DNA of 64,000 bases from Myxococcales bacterium (GTDB lineage: Bacteria; Myxococcota; Myxococcia; Myxococcales; Myxococcaceae): assembly GCA_020846875.1 (NCBI GenBank), contig JADLDB010000169.1:1-64000 (forward strand), given 5' to 3'. The notes under the pieces were generated by a model. That model did no database searches. It was not told where the DNA came from and saw only the letters and a program-made list of their open reading frames with translations. Position numbers and translations under genes: made by a program. Of the stretch, positions 17,432 to 25,201 are shown piece by piece. How positions within the stretch are numbered: position 1 is the first letter of the stretch; each line of letters begins with the position of its first letter.

Positions 17432-18258
17432 TGTCCGCCTCGCTTCGGGGCCACGTCGATCACCGTGGTGGCGTTCTCCACCTCCACGAAGTCGGTGCCG
17501 GGCAGGAAGGTGACCTTCGAGCCCTTCATCCGATTCTTCCCCTGGCGGGCCTCGGGGTTGCCGGTCACCACCAGCACGCCCCGCTTCACGTCGTAGTCGG
17601 CGCGCTGGCCCCGGGCCCAGCGATCGCGCTCGGCGGCCTCGACGCCGCCCTTCGCCTGCACGCGGGTGATCTCTCCCCGCTCGTCGTAGTGGGCGGTGAT
17701 CTCCGGGGCGGTGAGGACGGTGGCGCCGCGGGTGACGCGCACGTGGCCCGACCAGGTGGCGACGTTGCGCTGCTGCTCGAGGACCAGGCGGTCGGCGTCG
17801 ATGGCCACCGCGCCGCCGGTGCCCCCGTCCGTGGCCTCCACGCGGGTGCGCGCCTTCTCGATCTCCACCCGGTCCACGCCGGTGGTGAAGGTGACCTTCT
17901 CGCCTTCCACCTCGCGGGTCCCCTGCCGGGCGGTGGGGTGGCCGGTGACGACGAGGACGCCGGAGGCGTTGTCCCAGCTGGCGGTGTCCCCGGTGGCGCG
18001 GCGATCTCCGTCCACCACCACCACCTCACCGGAGGCGGTGATCGTCTTCACCTCGCGGTGCGCGTCGAGCTGCACCTCGAGGCGGTCGCAGGTGAGCGTC
18101 ACCCCGTCACGGACGGCGTTGGCGTGGCCGGAGTACGTCGCGCGCAGCTCCTTGTTCGCGACCTCCAGGCGATCGGCGCGCAGCTCCACCGGGCGGGCGA
18201 GCAGGGCGCCAGCGTCGGGCGCGGACAGGCACAACGAGACGAGCAGCGCAGTCACCAC
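17428..18258 (-). CDS. lptA: LptA-like periplasmic LPS transport protein with two OstA domains
   Basis: A 276-residue secreted protein with a signal peptide (MVTALLVSLCLSAPDAGA) starting at GTG. Two similar OstA_N/LptA beta-jellyroll units follow at about residues 24-147 and 150-270. Both end with near-identical strings (GVLVVTGHPTARQG versus GVLVVTGNPEARQG, then KVTFTTGVDRVEIE versus KVTFLPGTDFVEVE). Normal LptA is about 185 residues with one such domain, so this is a head-to-tail duplication. It would form part of the periplasmic bridge carrying LPS. It is coupled to lptB by a four-base overlap. Confidence 0.87.
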   Translation of the reverse strand: MVTALLVSLCLSAPDAGALLARPVELRADRLEVANKELRATYSGHANAVRDGVTLTCDRLEVQLDAHREVKTITASGEVVVVDGDRRATGDTASWDNASGVLVVTGHPTARQGTREVEGEKVTFTTGVDRVEIEKARTRVEATDGGTGGAVAIDADRLVLEQQRNVATWSGHVRVTRGATVLTAPEITAHYDERGEITRVQAKGGVEAAERDRWARGQRADYDVKRGVLVVTGNPEARQGKNRMKGSKVTFLPGTDFVEVENATTVIDVAPKRGGQ

Positions 18259-18380
18259 GGCGGGCGGCTTGTACCACGAGGAACGCCCGCCTCGCCGAGT
18301 CGGAGCGCTCCGGCTTCGTCGAGACCGTCAGGTGACCGTCCGACCATGCTTCGGCCAGGGAGCTCGGCGCCCTGATTGCC

Positions 18381-18875
18381 TCAGCGGCTCTTCGTGACCG
18401 GCGCGTCGAAGGTGGCCGTCTCGGCCGCGAAGTCGACCTGGAAGCCCCGGGCCTCGAGCGTGAAGCGCGGATCCTCCAGCCGCACGCCCGCGTCCGACGA
18501 CGCGCCGCCCTGCGGCCCCAGCGTTCGATCGAACGTCGCGCTCGGCGTGGTGGCCTGCGCGCCCTGGTCCGTCCGCGCGACGAGCCCCCCGGATCCATGC
18601 AACACGCCGCCGGTGAGGCTCCCGTCGACCCGGGGCGCGTCGATGGTGAGCCCTTGCGCCTCCAGCCGGACGGACGCGTCCCACAGGGTGAAGGTGCCGC
18701 CCGAGCGCGAGAGCTCCAGCGTGGGGGCGGTCAGGACGGCCTGCGCTTGGCTGCCCTGGAAGGTGCGCAGCGTCACCTGCTCCATGCGGATGTCCGGCGG
18801 TTGCGGTCCCGGCGCGGACTTCGGAGGCGCTGGGCACGCCGCGAGCAGCAGGAGCGCCAGCGGGGAGAGGCGCAT
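18381..18875 (-). CDS. lptC: LptC-like lipoprotein (LPS transport)
   Basis: A 164-residue protein with a short lipoprotein signal (MRLSPLALLLLAAC) followed by a beta-strand-rich domain. VTLRTFQGSQAQAVLTAPTLEL and later VRLEAQGLTIDAPRV and FQVDFAAETATFDAPV have the alternating pattern of LptC/LptA jellyrolls. In the Lpt pathway LptC hands LPS from LptB2FG to LptA, and the position two genes before lptB fits. Normal LptC is anchored by a helix rather than lipidated, so the lipobox is a variation. The start shares one base with the stop of the upstream barrel gene. Confidence 0.72.
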   Translation of the reverse strand: MRLSPLALLLLAACPAPPKSAPGPQPPDIRMEQVTLRTFQGSQAQAVLTAPTLELSRSGGTFTLWDASVRLEAQGLTIDAPRVDGSLTGGVLHGSGGLVARTDQGAQATTPSATFDRTLGPQGGASSDAGVRLEDPRFTLEARGFQVDFAAETATFDAPVTKSR

Positions 18876-19315
18876 CAGAACGTGTAGGAGAAGCGGAACA
18901 ACAACTGCGCGCCGTTCCAGAGGTACCCTGCCTCGCCGCCAAGGGAGATGTGCTTGGCCACCGGCACGCTGAAGCCCGCGGCGATGTGGCCTCGGAACGT
19001 CGCGACCGGATCCGCGAAGAGGATGTACAGCCCTCCGGCGATGTCGAAGTTGATGTGCGGGATGTGGAAGCGCGCCACGGCATTCACCGGGATGCCGAAC
19101 TGCACGCCGGAGCGCACGTTCATCACCACCCCGGGGCGCACGCCCAGGCTGAAGTACTTCGCCAGGCGCCAGTCCACGCGCGCGTTCAAGTCGAACTGCG
19201 CCGCGTTCTCGAACCAGTAGCCGGCGCCCACGCCCAGGCTGACCTCCACCGCGTGGGCCGCGCCGGGGAGGAGGAGGACTGCCGCCAGCGCCACCGCCTT
19301 CGCGAGCCGTCGCAT
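18875..19315 (-). CDS. Predicted outer-membrane beta-barrel protein
   Basis: A 146-residue protein from ATG 19315 with a clear signal peptide (MRRLAKAVALAAVLLLPGAAHA). The mature part is a run of amphipathic strands (VEVSLGVGAGYWFEN, FDLNARVDWRLAKYFSLGVRP, HIAAGFSVPVAKHISLGGEAG) ending in Phe, the usual last residue of barrels inserted by BAM. That predicts a small eight-strand barrel. It shares one base with the lptC-like start, so it is cotranscribed with LPS transport genes. No named family is recognised. Confidence 0.75.
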   Translation of the reverse strand: MRRLAKAVALAAVLLLPGAAHAVEVSLGVGAGYWFENAAQFDLNARVDWRLAKYFSLGVRPGVVMNVRSGVQFGIPVNAVARFHIPHINFDIAGGLYILFADPVATFRGHIAAGFSVPVAKHISLGGEAGYLWNGAQLLFRFSYTF

Positions 19316-19376
19316 GGCGCGAAAGCCTAGCCAAAAGCGCGCCGCGCGGCGCCACTTCAGCGGTGGCACCGGGGGA

Positions 19377-19874
19377 TCAGGCGCGGCCGGCATCGGCCAG
19401 GTCGTTCAGCTTCATCGCGCGGCGGGTGAACTCCGCCAGGCGGTACAGCACGGTGCGGCGCGACACGCCCAGCGCCTGGGCCACCTTCGCCTGCTCGATG
19501 CCGCGGCCGTGGTACATCATCGCCGGCGCCTTCAGCTCCTCCGGCGTGCTGGACAGCACCCGGTGCGCGAAGTCCCGCGTCACCACGCTGTCCTCGAACT
19601 CGTCGTCCGCCTGCTCCGGCACCTCCTCCACCGGCTCGGCGTGACGGCGGCCGTCGCGGATCAGGTTGAGGCAGTGGTTGGTGGTGATCCGGTGGATCCA
19701 CGGCAGCACCGCCTCCTCCGAGGGGGCGCTGTCCATGGCCTTCATCACCTTGACGAAGACGTCCTGGGTGGCGTCCTCCGCGGCCGCGGCGTCCTTGAGC
19801 AGCCGCTTGCAGCGCGCGTAGATGGCGGGCCCGTACTTGCCGTACAGCGCTCCGATGTCGATCGCCTTCGTCAT
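19377..19874 (-). CDS. Sigma-70 family (ECF-type) RNA polymerase sigma factor
   Basis: A 165-residue sigma factor with region 2 and region 4 only. Region 2 spans LYGKYGPAIYARCKRLLKD, AEDATQDVFVKVMKAM and LPWIHRITTNHCLNLIRD, the last binding the -10 element. Region 4 near residue 135 has VAQALGVSRRTVLYRLAEFTRR, a helix-turn-helix for the -35 element. The start at 19874 is chosen because the fold begins right there. No anti-sigma gene is adjacent; the next gene on the strand is the outer-membrane barrel 61 bases away, so it could head the LPS-transport transcript. An envelope-stress role is an inference from context. Confidence 0.88.
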   Translation of the reverse strand: MTKAIDIGALYGKYGPAIYARCKRLLKDAAAAEDATQDVFVKVMKAMDSAPSEEAVLPWIHRITTNHCLNLIRDGRRHAEPVEEVPEQADDEFEDSVVTRDFAHRVLSSTPEELKAPAMMYHGRGIEQAKVAQALGVSRRTVLYRLAEFTRRAMKLNDLADAGRA

Positions 19875-20244
19875 GGCTCGTTTCCCCTTGTGGTGGCCGG
19901 TGCCGCTGGCCTTGTGCGCACATGGTCGGTGCCGGGCGGCGCACGTTGCGTCATCGACGCACCAGCCGCGTAAAAGGACCTCGCACCAGGGCGAATCTGC
20001 TGTGGCCACGCGCACTTATCAGCCTTACGGGATCGTTAGCCCGATTTATCCTACAAAAATCCACAGCAAATCATCGACTCGGACCGGGCCCGCCAGGAGC
20101 CCGGACCAAATCCGCCACGGCGTGCAACTGCGTGGAAGGACGAGCGATTGCGCTGGGGGCTGCGCGGGGTGTCAGAGGATCCGCAACGAAGGGTCTTGAC
20201 GACTCTTTCTGTGGTGGCTAATACTTGTTCACGAGGGTGAGGCG
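19875..20244. other. 370-base divergent intergenic region between sigma factor and NAD-salvage operon
   Basis: This is the longest gene-free stretch. It is clearly less GC-rich than its flanks in the middle (about 20005-20085, with runs such as TTATCC and CAAAAATCC). No stem-loop, tRNA or convincing small gene is visible; the frames crossing it lack start sites and coding bias. It must hold promoters for both flanking genes. A candidate promoter for the plus-strand operon is listed separately. I could not identify a promoter for the sigma gene. Confidence 0.6.
20196..20224 (+). promoter_or_regulatory. Candidate sigma-70 promoter of the pncB operon
   Basis: TTGACG at 20196-20201 matches the -35 consensus at five of six positions. 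A 17-base spacer leads to TAATAC at 20219-20224, a weak -10. The start codon at 20245 is 20 bases beyond, with GGGTGAGG as the ribosome site. The very short leader would be expected for this placement. The -10 match is poor, so this is a candidate only. Confidence 0.4.
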
Positions 20245-21684
20245 ATGACGGCACCGCTGTTGGCGACCGATGGCTACAAGTTCTCGATGGCGGAGGCCGG
20301 GTGGCCGCTGCGGCGCGAGACCTTCTACTACTCCCACCGCAAGGGCGGGCTGCAGGTGCTGCCCTTCGACGTCGAAGCCGAGCTGGCGAAGGTGCTGCCG
20401 CACGCCGAGAAGGGCGACTGGGAGTACCTGGCCACTCACGACTACGAGATGGGGTCGGGCTACCGGGCCGCGGTGCGGGCGCCGGAGACGAAGATCTCTG
20501 TCCGGGCGCTGCCCTGCTTCTCCGTCTTCTCCGATCGCGAGCCGGTCTTCTCGGTGACGGGGCCGTCGGCGCTGGTGTCGTGGCTGGAGCCGCTGGTGCT
20601 GCAGTGGAGCTTCCGCATCCAGGTGGCGACGCTGGCCTTGCGCGAACCCCAGGCGCTGGCCGGGGCGCTGGCGGTGCTGACCTGTGAGGGGCAGCGGGCG
20701 CTGGCTCTGGAGACGCTGGACGCGGTGGGGGTGAAGGCGCCGTGGATCGAGGTGCAGCCCGAGGCCTACGTGGCGCGGGTGGAGGCGAAGGTGGACGAGC
20801 TGTCGGCGATCGTCGGCACGCCGGCCAGGCTCTTCGAGGTGGGCCTGCGGGCGGCGAGCTGTCTGGAGCAGCACCTGTTGGCGCTCGACGGGTGCAGGGC
20901 GGCGGGGCTCACCCGGACCAGCCACGTCTTTGGCGCGAAAGAGAAGGGGCTCATCCCCGTGGGGACGATGGGGCACGAGCACGTGCAGCGCTACGGCAGC
21001 GACGAGGCGGCCTTCCGGGCGATGGTCGATCGCCGGCACCAGCGCTCGTCTTTCCTCCTCGACACCTTCGACACCATCACCTCGGGGCTGCCCACGGCCT
21101 ACGCGATCATGCGCGAGCGCCCGGAGGAGCGGGACTCGATCCGCTACGACTCGGGGGACAAGGAGGCGCAATACCGGCACGCGGTGGGCCTCGCGCGCGC
21201 CATGGGCCTCTCGCCGGTGCACATCCTCGAGGACGGCTTCGACGCGGCGCAGACGAAGCGCTTCGAGGAGCTGCGGGCCGAGGTGGGCCTCCCGCCTTCG
21301 GATCAGGTGTACGGCTACGGCGGGTACCTGGTGGCGCAGACGTCGGGCACGCCGCTGACGAGGGATCGGGTGGCGGCGGTCTACAAGCTGACGCAGACGG
21401 GGCCGCGGCCCACGATGAAGTTCGGGAACGAAGCGGGCCACGGCAAGCAGTCCGTGCCGGGGCGGCCGGTGCTCTTCCGGCGGCGCGCGGGGGCCAGCGG
21501 CCCATTCGGCGTCGTGGGGCAGGAGGGCGAGGCCGTGCCGGAAGGCTACGAGCTGCTCACCGGTGCGCCCGCCTCGTCCATCCCGAAGCCTGCCGAGCTG
21601 CAGGCGGGCCCGCAGGCGCTGGCGCCGTCGAAGGCAACGCAGGCGCTCGTCGACCAGCTCACCCGGTGGAGGGCGCCGACATGA
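20245..21684 (+). CDS. pncB: Nicotinate phosphoribosyltransferase
   Basis: A 479-residue type II phosphoribosyltransferase that converts nicotinate plus PRPP to nicotinate mononucleotide, the committed Preiss-Handler step to NAD. Seen motifs are TDGYKFSMAEAGWPL at the start, ETFYYSHRKGG, the phosphate-binding IRYDSGDKEAQY near residue 305, YGYGGYLVAQ and KLTQTGPRPTMKFG. The usual GTxAHS loop reads GTMGHEH, a divergence near the His that is phosphorylated in this family. The start has GTGAGG ahead. It shares ATGA with the downstream PP2C gene and heads a five-gene operon that also encodes a nicotinamidase-like enzyme. Confidence 0.9.
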   Translation: MTAPLLATDGYKFSMAEAGWPLRRETFYYSHRKGGLQVLPFDVEAELAKVLPHAEKGDWEYLATHDYEMGSGYRAAVRAPETKISVRALPCFSVFSDREPVFSVTGPSALVSWLEPLVLQWSFRIQVATLALREPQALAGALAVLTCEGQRALALETLDAVGVKAPWIEVQPEAYVARVEAKVDELSAIVGTPARLFEVGLRAASCLEQHLLALDGCRAAGLTRTSHVFGAKEKGLIPVGTMGHEHVQRYGSDEAAFRAMVDRRHQRSSFLLDTFDTITSGLPTAYAIMRERPEERDSIRYDSGDKEAQYRHAVGLARAMGLSPVHILEDGFDAAQTKRFEELRAEVGLPPSDQVYGYGGYLVAQTSGTPLTRDRVAAVYKLTQTGPRPTMKFGNEAGHGKQSVPGRPVLFRRRAGASGPFGVVGQEGEAVPEGYELLTGAPASSIPKPAELQAGPQALAPSKATQALVDQLTRWRAPT

Positions 21685-22436
21685 CGCCGGTGCCTGGCGA
21701 CACGGTTTCCCTCTCCCCCTTGGGAGAGGGCCGGGGAGAGGGGCGACTGACGGCCGCATCGCTCATCGGGCGCGAGCACGTGCGCACCAACCGCAACAAC
21801 CAGGACGGGTATGCCTTGTCGCAGCGGCCAGGCGTCCTCGTCGGCGTCGTCACCGACGGCTGCTCCTCTCAACCCAGCTCGGAAGTCGGCGCGCAACTGG
21901 CGGCGCGATTCCTCGCCAACTGGGTGACCTCCAACGCGATCTGCCTGTCCGACCTGCCGCTCCGCGCCACCGAGGCCCTCTGCGCGTGGATGTACCGCAC
22001 GGCCTGGGCGCTCAACGAGACGCCGGCGACCTTCACCGAAGTCCTGGAGCGCTACTTCCTCTTCACCTTCCTCTGCGCGGTGCGGGTGGGCGGCGAGTCC
22101 CTGGTCTTCGGACTGGGCGACGGCGGCGTGCTGGTGGACGGGCGGATCATTCGCCTCGAGGCGGGGCCGGACAACGCGCCTCCGTACGCGGCGTACCGGT
22201 TGCTTTCCGATCGCCGGCCTGATCCCCAGGTGCACTTCATGGGCCGCGCGGCGCGCCTCGCGATCCTCACCGACGGCTTCGAAGCGCTGCTGGCGAAGGA
22301 GCCCTCGCGCGTGCAGGCGCTCTTCGCCGAAGGCCTGTGGCGCAACGCCTTCACCCTGCAGCGGCGGCTCAACGTCCTGGGTGAAGCGGAGAAGCTGTCC
22401 GACGACGCGACCCTCGTGGTGCTGGAGGGCTCGTGA
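21681..22436 (+). CDS. PP2C-family Ser/Thr protein phosphatase (TerY-P triad type)
   Basis: A 251-residue PPM/PP2C phosphatase. NNQDG (residues 39-43) and VVTDGCSS (Asp 59) supply metal ligands, then FGLGDGGVLVDG, LTDGFEALL and a closing SDDATLVVLE complete the family pattern. The DG motif reads DGCSS rather than DGxGG, as in phosphatases associated with VWA/kinase triads. The start at 21681 is set by ATGA coupling to pncB. Residues 8-22 are encoded by an inserted REP-like repeat, so the N-terminal 25 residues are unlikely to be part of the fold. It would reverse phosphorylation by the kinase-like protein encoded immediately downstream. Confidence 0.86.
   Translation: MTPVPGDTVSLSPLGEGRGEGRLTAASLIGREHVRTNRNNQDGYALSQRPGVLVGVVTDGCSSQPSSEVGAQLAARFLANWVTSNAICLSDLPLRATEALCAWMYRTAWALNETPATFTEVLERYFLFTFLCAVRVGGESLVFGLGDGGVLVDGRIIRLEAGPDNAPPYAAYRLLSDRRPDPQVHFMGRAARLAILTDGFEALLAKEPSRVQALFAEGLWRNAFTLQRRLNVLGEAEKLSDDATLVVLEGS
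21706..21745 (+). repeat. REP-like palindromic repeat inside the PP2C gene
   Basis: The stretch contains CCCTCTCCCCCTTGGGAGAG followed by GGCCGGGGAGAGGGGCG, two facing CTCTCCC/GGGAGAG arms typical of a widespread REP-like family usually found between genes. Here it lies in frame in the 5' coding region and encodes the peptide LSPLGEGRGEG, the usual signature of this repeat when translated. It can form a hairpin that might affect translation of the triad genes. I saw no second copy in the window. Confidence 0.7.
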
Positions 22437-22437
22437 C

Positions 22438-24210
22438 ATGCACGTCTTCGTCGACCAGCAGCGGGTGACGCTGAAGGACAGCGATCTCGTCGGCGAGGGC
22501 GGCGAGGCGCGGGTGTACCGGCACGGCGGCGTGGCGCTGAAGCTCTTCCACCCGGCCACGGACGCGCTCACCCGGCGGCTCTTCGATCTCAAGGTGACGA
22601 AGCTGCGGCGCTTCCCCCTGGGGCTCCCGCGCGAGGTGGTGGCGCCGACCGGCCTGGTCCGCGACGACCGGCAGCGCCTCGTCGGTTACCAGATGCCGTT
22701 GATCTCGGGGGCGGAGGACTTTGGCCGGCTGTCGAGCCGGAAGTGGCGGGCGGGCGCGGTGTCCAACGACGCGCTGATGGCGCTCTTCCGCTCGTTGCAC
22801 GACGCGGTGGCCGGCCTGCATGGGCAGGGCGTGGTGGTGGGCGACTTGAACGACGGCAACGTCCTCTTCTCCGGTTCGCGGCCCTTCCTCATCGACGCGG
22901 ACTCGATGCAGTTCGGCGGCTTCCCCTGCGCGGTCGGCCACGAGAAGTACCTGGACCCGCGGCTGTACGGCGTGGACCTCACCACCACGCCGCGCTTCGA
23001 CGCGGGCACCGACTGGTACGCCTTCGCGGTGTTGCTCTGCTCCAGCCTCCTCTACGTGCACCCCTTCGGCGGGATGCACGCGACGCTGCCCACGCTGCTG
23101 CGCCGGGCCGAAGCGCGCCACTCCGTCTTCCGCAGCGACGTGACGCTGCCGCGCCTGGCCGCCACGCCCAAGGTGCTGCCCGACGACCTGGCTCACCACT
23201 TCCTGTCCGTCCTGGAGAAGGACGAGCGCGCCGCCTTCCCGAGGGCGCTTCTGGAGCTCCCGTGGACCACCTGCAACTGCGGGCTCGAGCACGCGCGCGC
23301 GGTGTGCCCCGACTGTCACGCGCTGGGGCCGCTGGTGACCCGCCAGGTGCTGCGGACGAAGGGCCGCTGTACGGCGCGCGTGGCCTTCGAGACGAGCGGG
23401 AGGATCCTCGCCGCGGCGCTGCAGGGGGGGCTCCGCTACGTCTGCGAAGAGCAGGGCCTGGTGCGGCGCGAGGACGGCGCGGTGGTGCTGCCCCAGGTGG
23501 CGGGCGCGGGACTCCGTTTTGCGATCAGCGGGGCGTCCACCTGGGTGGCGGACGGGAGCGGGCGCGTGCTGCGCGTCGAAGGGGGGCAGGTGGTGGAGCG
23601 CGCGCGGACCGACGTGCGGCTCACCACGCCGGTGCTGGCGGCGTCCGCGGCGGTGGCGTACCGGCAGGAGCAGGGGTGGCTCGTCGAGCAGCGCACCGGT
23701 GCGCGCGTGGGGCAGGCGCTGGAAGGGCAGACGTGGCTGTGGACGGGCGAGCGGCTGGGCCTGGGCTTCTACCGGGCGGGTGGCCTCACGGTGGCCTTCC
23801 TCCTGCGCGCGGGCAGGTCGGGTCTCAAGCAGCTCGACGGCGTCACCTGGTCAGGCCGCATCGTCGAGGCAGACGCCGTCTTCGACGCCCAGCACGCGTT
23901 GCTCACGGTGGTGACGGAAGCGCAGGGGCGCGAGGTGGTGCGGCGCTGGCTCTTCGACGAGGCCGGCACGTCGCTCGGCCGCAGCGAGGGCGGCTCGACG
24001 GGTCACGCGGCGCTCCTCGGGGGACGGGTGGTGCTGGCGACGGACGGCGGGCTGGTGGCCTTGAAGCGCGACTCGGGCCACCTGATCGAGGCCGTGCAGT
24101 TCCCCGACACTCAGGACTTCGTCTCCGCGGGCGATGAGGTTCTGGCCAACACCGACGGCTCGCTGTTCGTCGTCGGCGCCCGCGACATCACGCAGCTCAC
24201 CCTGACGTAA
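22438..24210 (+). CDS. Protein kinase-like protein with zinc ribbon and beta-propeller-like C-terminus
   Basis: A 590-residue protein. Residues 1-270 are a divergent protein kinase: GEGGEARVY loop (19-27), ALKLF with Lys 35, GDLNDGNVL with catalytic Asp 136 and Asn 141 but Asn in place of the Lys at 138, and LIDADS where DFG has become DAD (153-155). A zinc ribbon with Cys 279, 281, 290 and 293 follows. The last 290 residues are repeated short strands (ASTWVADGSGRVLRVEGG and similar) that look like a beta-propeller. Kinase plus C-terminal zinc ribbon beside PP2C and VWA genes is the TerY-P triad pattern. Two bases separate it from the PP2C gene. Confidence 0.85.
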   Translation: MHVFVDQQRVTLKDSDLVGEGGEARVYRHGGVALKLFHPATDALTRRLFDLKVTKLRRFPLGLPREVVAPTGLVRDDRQRLVGYQMPLISGAEDFGRLSSRKWRAGAVSNDALMALFRSLHDAVAGLHGQGVVVGDLNDGNVLFSGSRPFLIDADSMQFGGFPCAVGHEKYLDPRLYGVDLTTTPRFDAGTDWYAFAVLLCSSLLYVHPFGGMHATLPTLLRRAEARHSVFRSDVTLPRLAATPKVLPDDLAHHFLSVLEKDERAAFPRALLELPWTTCNCGLEHARAVCPDCHALGPLVTRQVLRTKGRCTARVAFETSGRILAAALQGGLRYVCEEQGLVRREDGAVVLPQVAGAGLRFAISGASTWVADGSGRVLRVEGGQVVERARTDVRLTTPVLAASAAVAYRQEQGWLVEQRTGARVGQALEGQTWLWTGERLGLGFYRAGGLTVAFLLRAGRSGLKQLDGVTWSGRIVEADAVFDAQHALLTVVTEAQGREVVRRWLFDEAGTSLGRSEGGSTGHAALLGGRVVLATDGGLVALKRDSGHLIEAVQFPDTQDFVSAGDEVLANTDGSLFVVGARDITQLTLT

Positions 24211-24222
24211 TGGAGGTCCACC

Positions 24223-25191
24223 ATGTTGCCGCTCCCCGACTTCTACGACCCAAAGCAGGTCTCCCAGCTGTACCTCGAGCGCGCGGGCCTGGTGATCGAG
24301 GCGGGCGAGGCGTACGCGGCGAAGCACGCCCTCAAGCCGAGCGGCTCGGACAAGTTCCGCATCGCGGCCTTCGGTATCGACGTGCAGGTGGGCTTCTGCA
24401 CGCCGGGGGCGAGCCTGTTCGTGCCGGGCGCGGTGGAGGACACGCAGCGCACGACCGAGTGGCTGTACCGGAACCTGGACAAGCTGACCGGGCTGTTCTT
24501 CTCGATGGACACGCACCGGGTGTTCCAGATCTTCCACCCCTCGTGGTGGGTGGACGCGAAGGGGCAGCACCCGGCGCCCTTCACGCCGATCTTCCACGAG
24601 GAGGTCCGCGCCGGGAAGTGGACGGCGGTGGCGCACCCGAAGGAGAGCCTCGAGTACGTGAAGAAGCTGGAGGCCACGGGGAAATACGTGTTGACGGTGT
24701 GGCCGTACCACACGCTGCTGGGCGGCCTGTCGCACGCGCTGGTGCCGGCGGTGATGGAAGCGGCGCTCTTCCACGCGGCGGCGCGCAGGCACCAGACGCA
24801 CTTCGAGACCAAGGGCACGCACGCGCTGACGGAGAACTACTCGGTGATGTCGCCGGAGGTGACGGAGCTGTCGGGCCAGGTGGTGGGGGCCTTCAACGCG
24901 CCCTTCTTCAAGCTGCTCATGGACTACGACCGCGTGTACGTCTTCGGGCAGGCGAAGAGCCACTGCGTGTTGTCGACGCTCAACGACCTTCAGAAGCACG
25001 TGATGGCGACGGATCCGAAGCTGGCGGAGAAGATCTGGATCCTCGAGGACGCGATGAGCCCGGTGCCGGCGCCGCCGCTCGATCCGCTGCCGGATCACCT
25101 GAACTTCCCGAAGATCGCCGATGAGGCGATCGAGCAGTGGCGGAAGGCGGGCATGAAGGTCGCTCGAACGACCGACGCCGTGACCATCTAG
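24223..25191 (+). CDS. Isochorismatase-family nicotinamidase-like hydrolase
   Basis: A 322-residue cysteine hydrolase. The catalytic set of nicotinamidases is present: Asp 53 in GIDVQVGFC, Lys 197 in TKGTHALTENYS and Cys 248 in GQAKSHCV. The metal site Asp 96, His 98 and His 105 (SMDTHRVFQIFH) is a PncA feature absent from plain isochorismatases. It would hydrolyse nicotinamide to nicotinate, the substrate of the phosphoribosyltransferase encoded four genes upstream. It is about 100 residues longer than typical PncA, with extra N-terminal and internal segments, so another amide substrate remains possible. GGAGG precedes the start. It sits inside the triad operon, between kinase and VWA genes. 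Confidence 0.82.
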   Translation: MLPLPDFYDPKQVSQLYLERAGLVIEAGEAYAAKHALKPSGSDKFRIAAFGIDVQVGFCTPGASLFVPGAVEDTQRTTEWLYRNLDKLTGLFFSMDTHRVFQIFHPSWWVDAKGQHPAPFTPIFHEEVRAGKWTAVAHPKESLEYVKKLEATGKYVLTVWPYHTLLGGLSHALVPAVMEAALFHAAARRHQTHFETKGTHALTENYSVMSPEVTELSGQVVGAFNAPFFKLLMDYDRVYVFGQAKSHCVLSTLNDLQKHVMATDPKLAEKIWILEDAMSPVPAPPLDPLPDHLNFPKIADEAIEQWRKAGMKVARTTDAVTI

Positions 25192-25201
25192 GAGACGAGC
25201 C

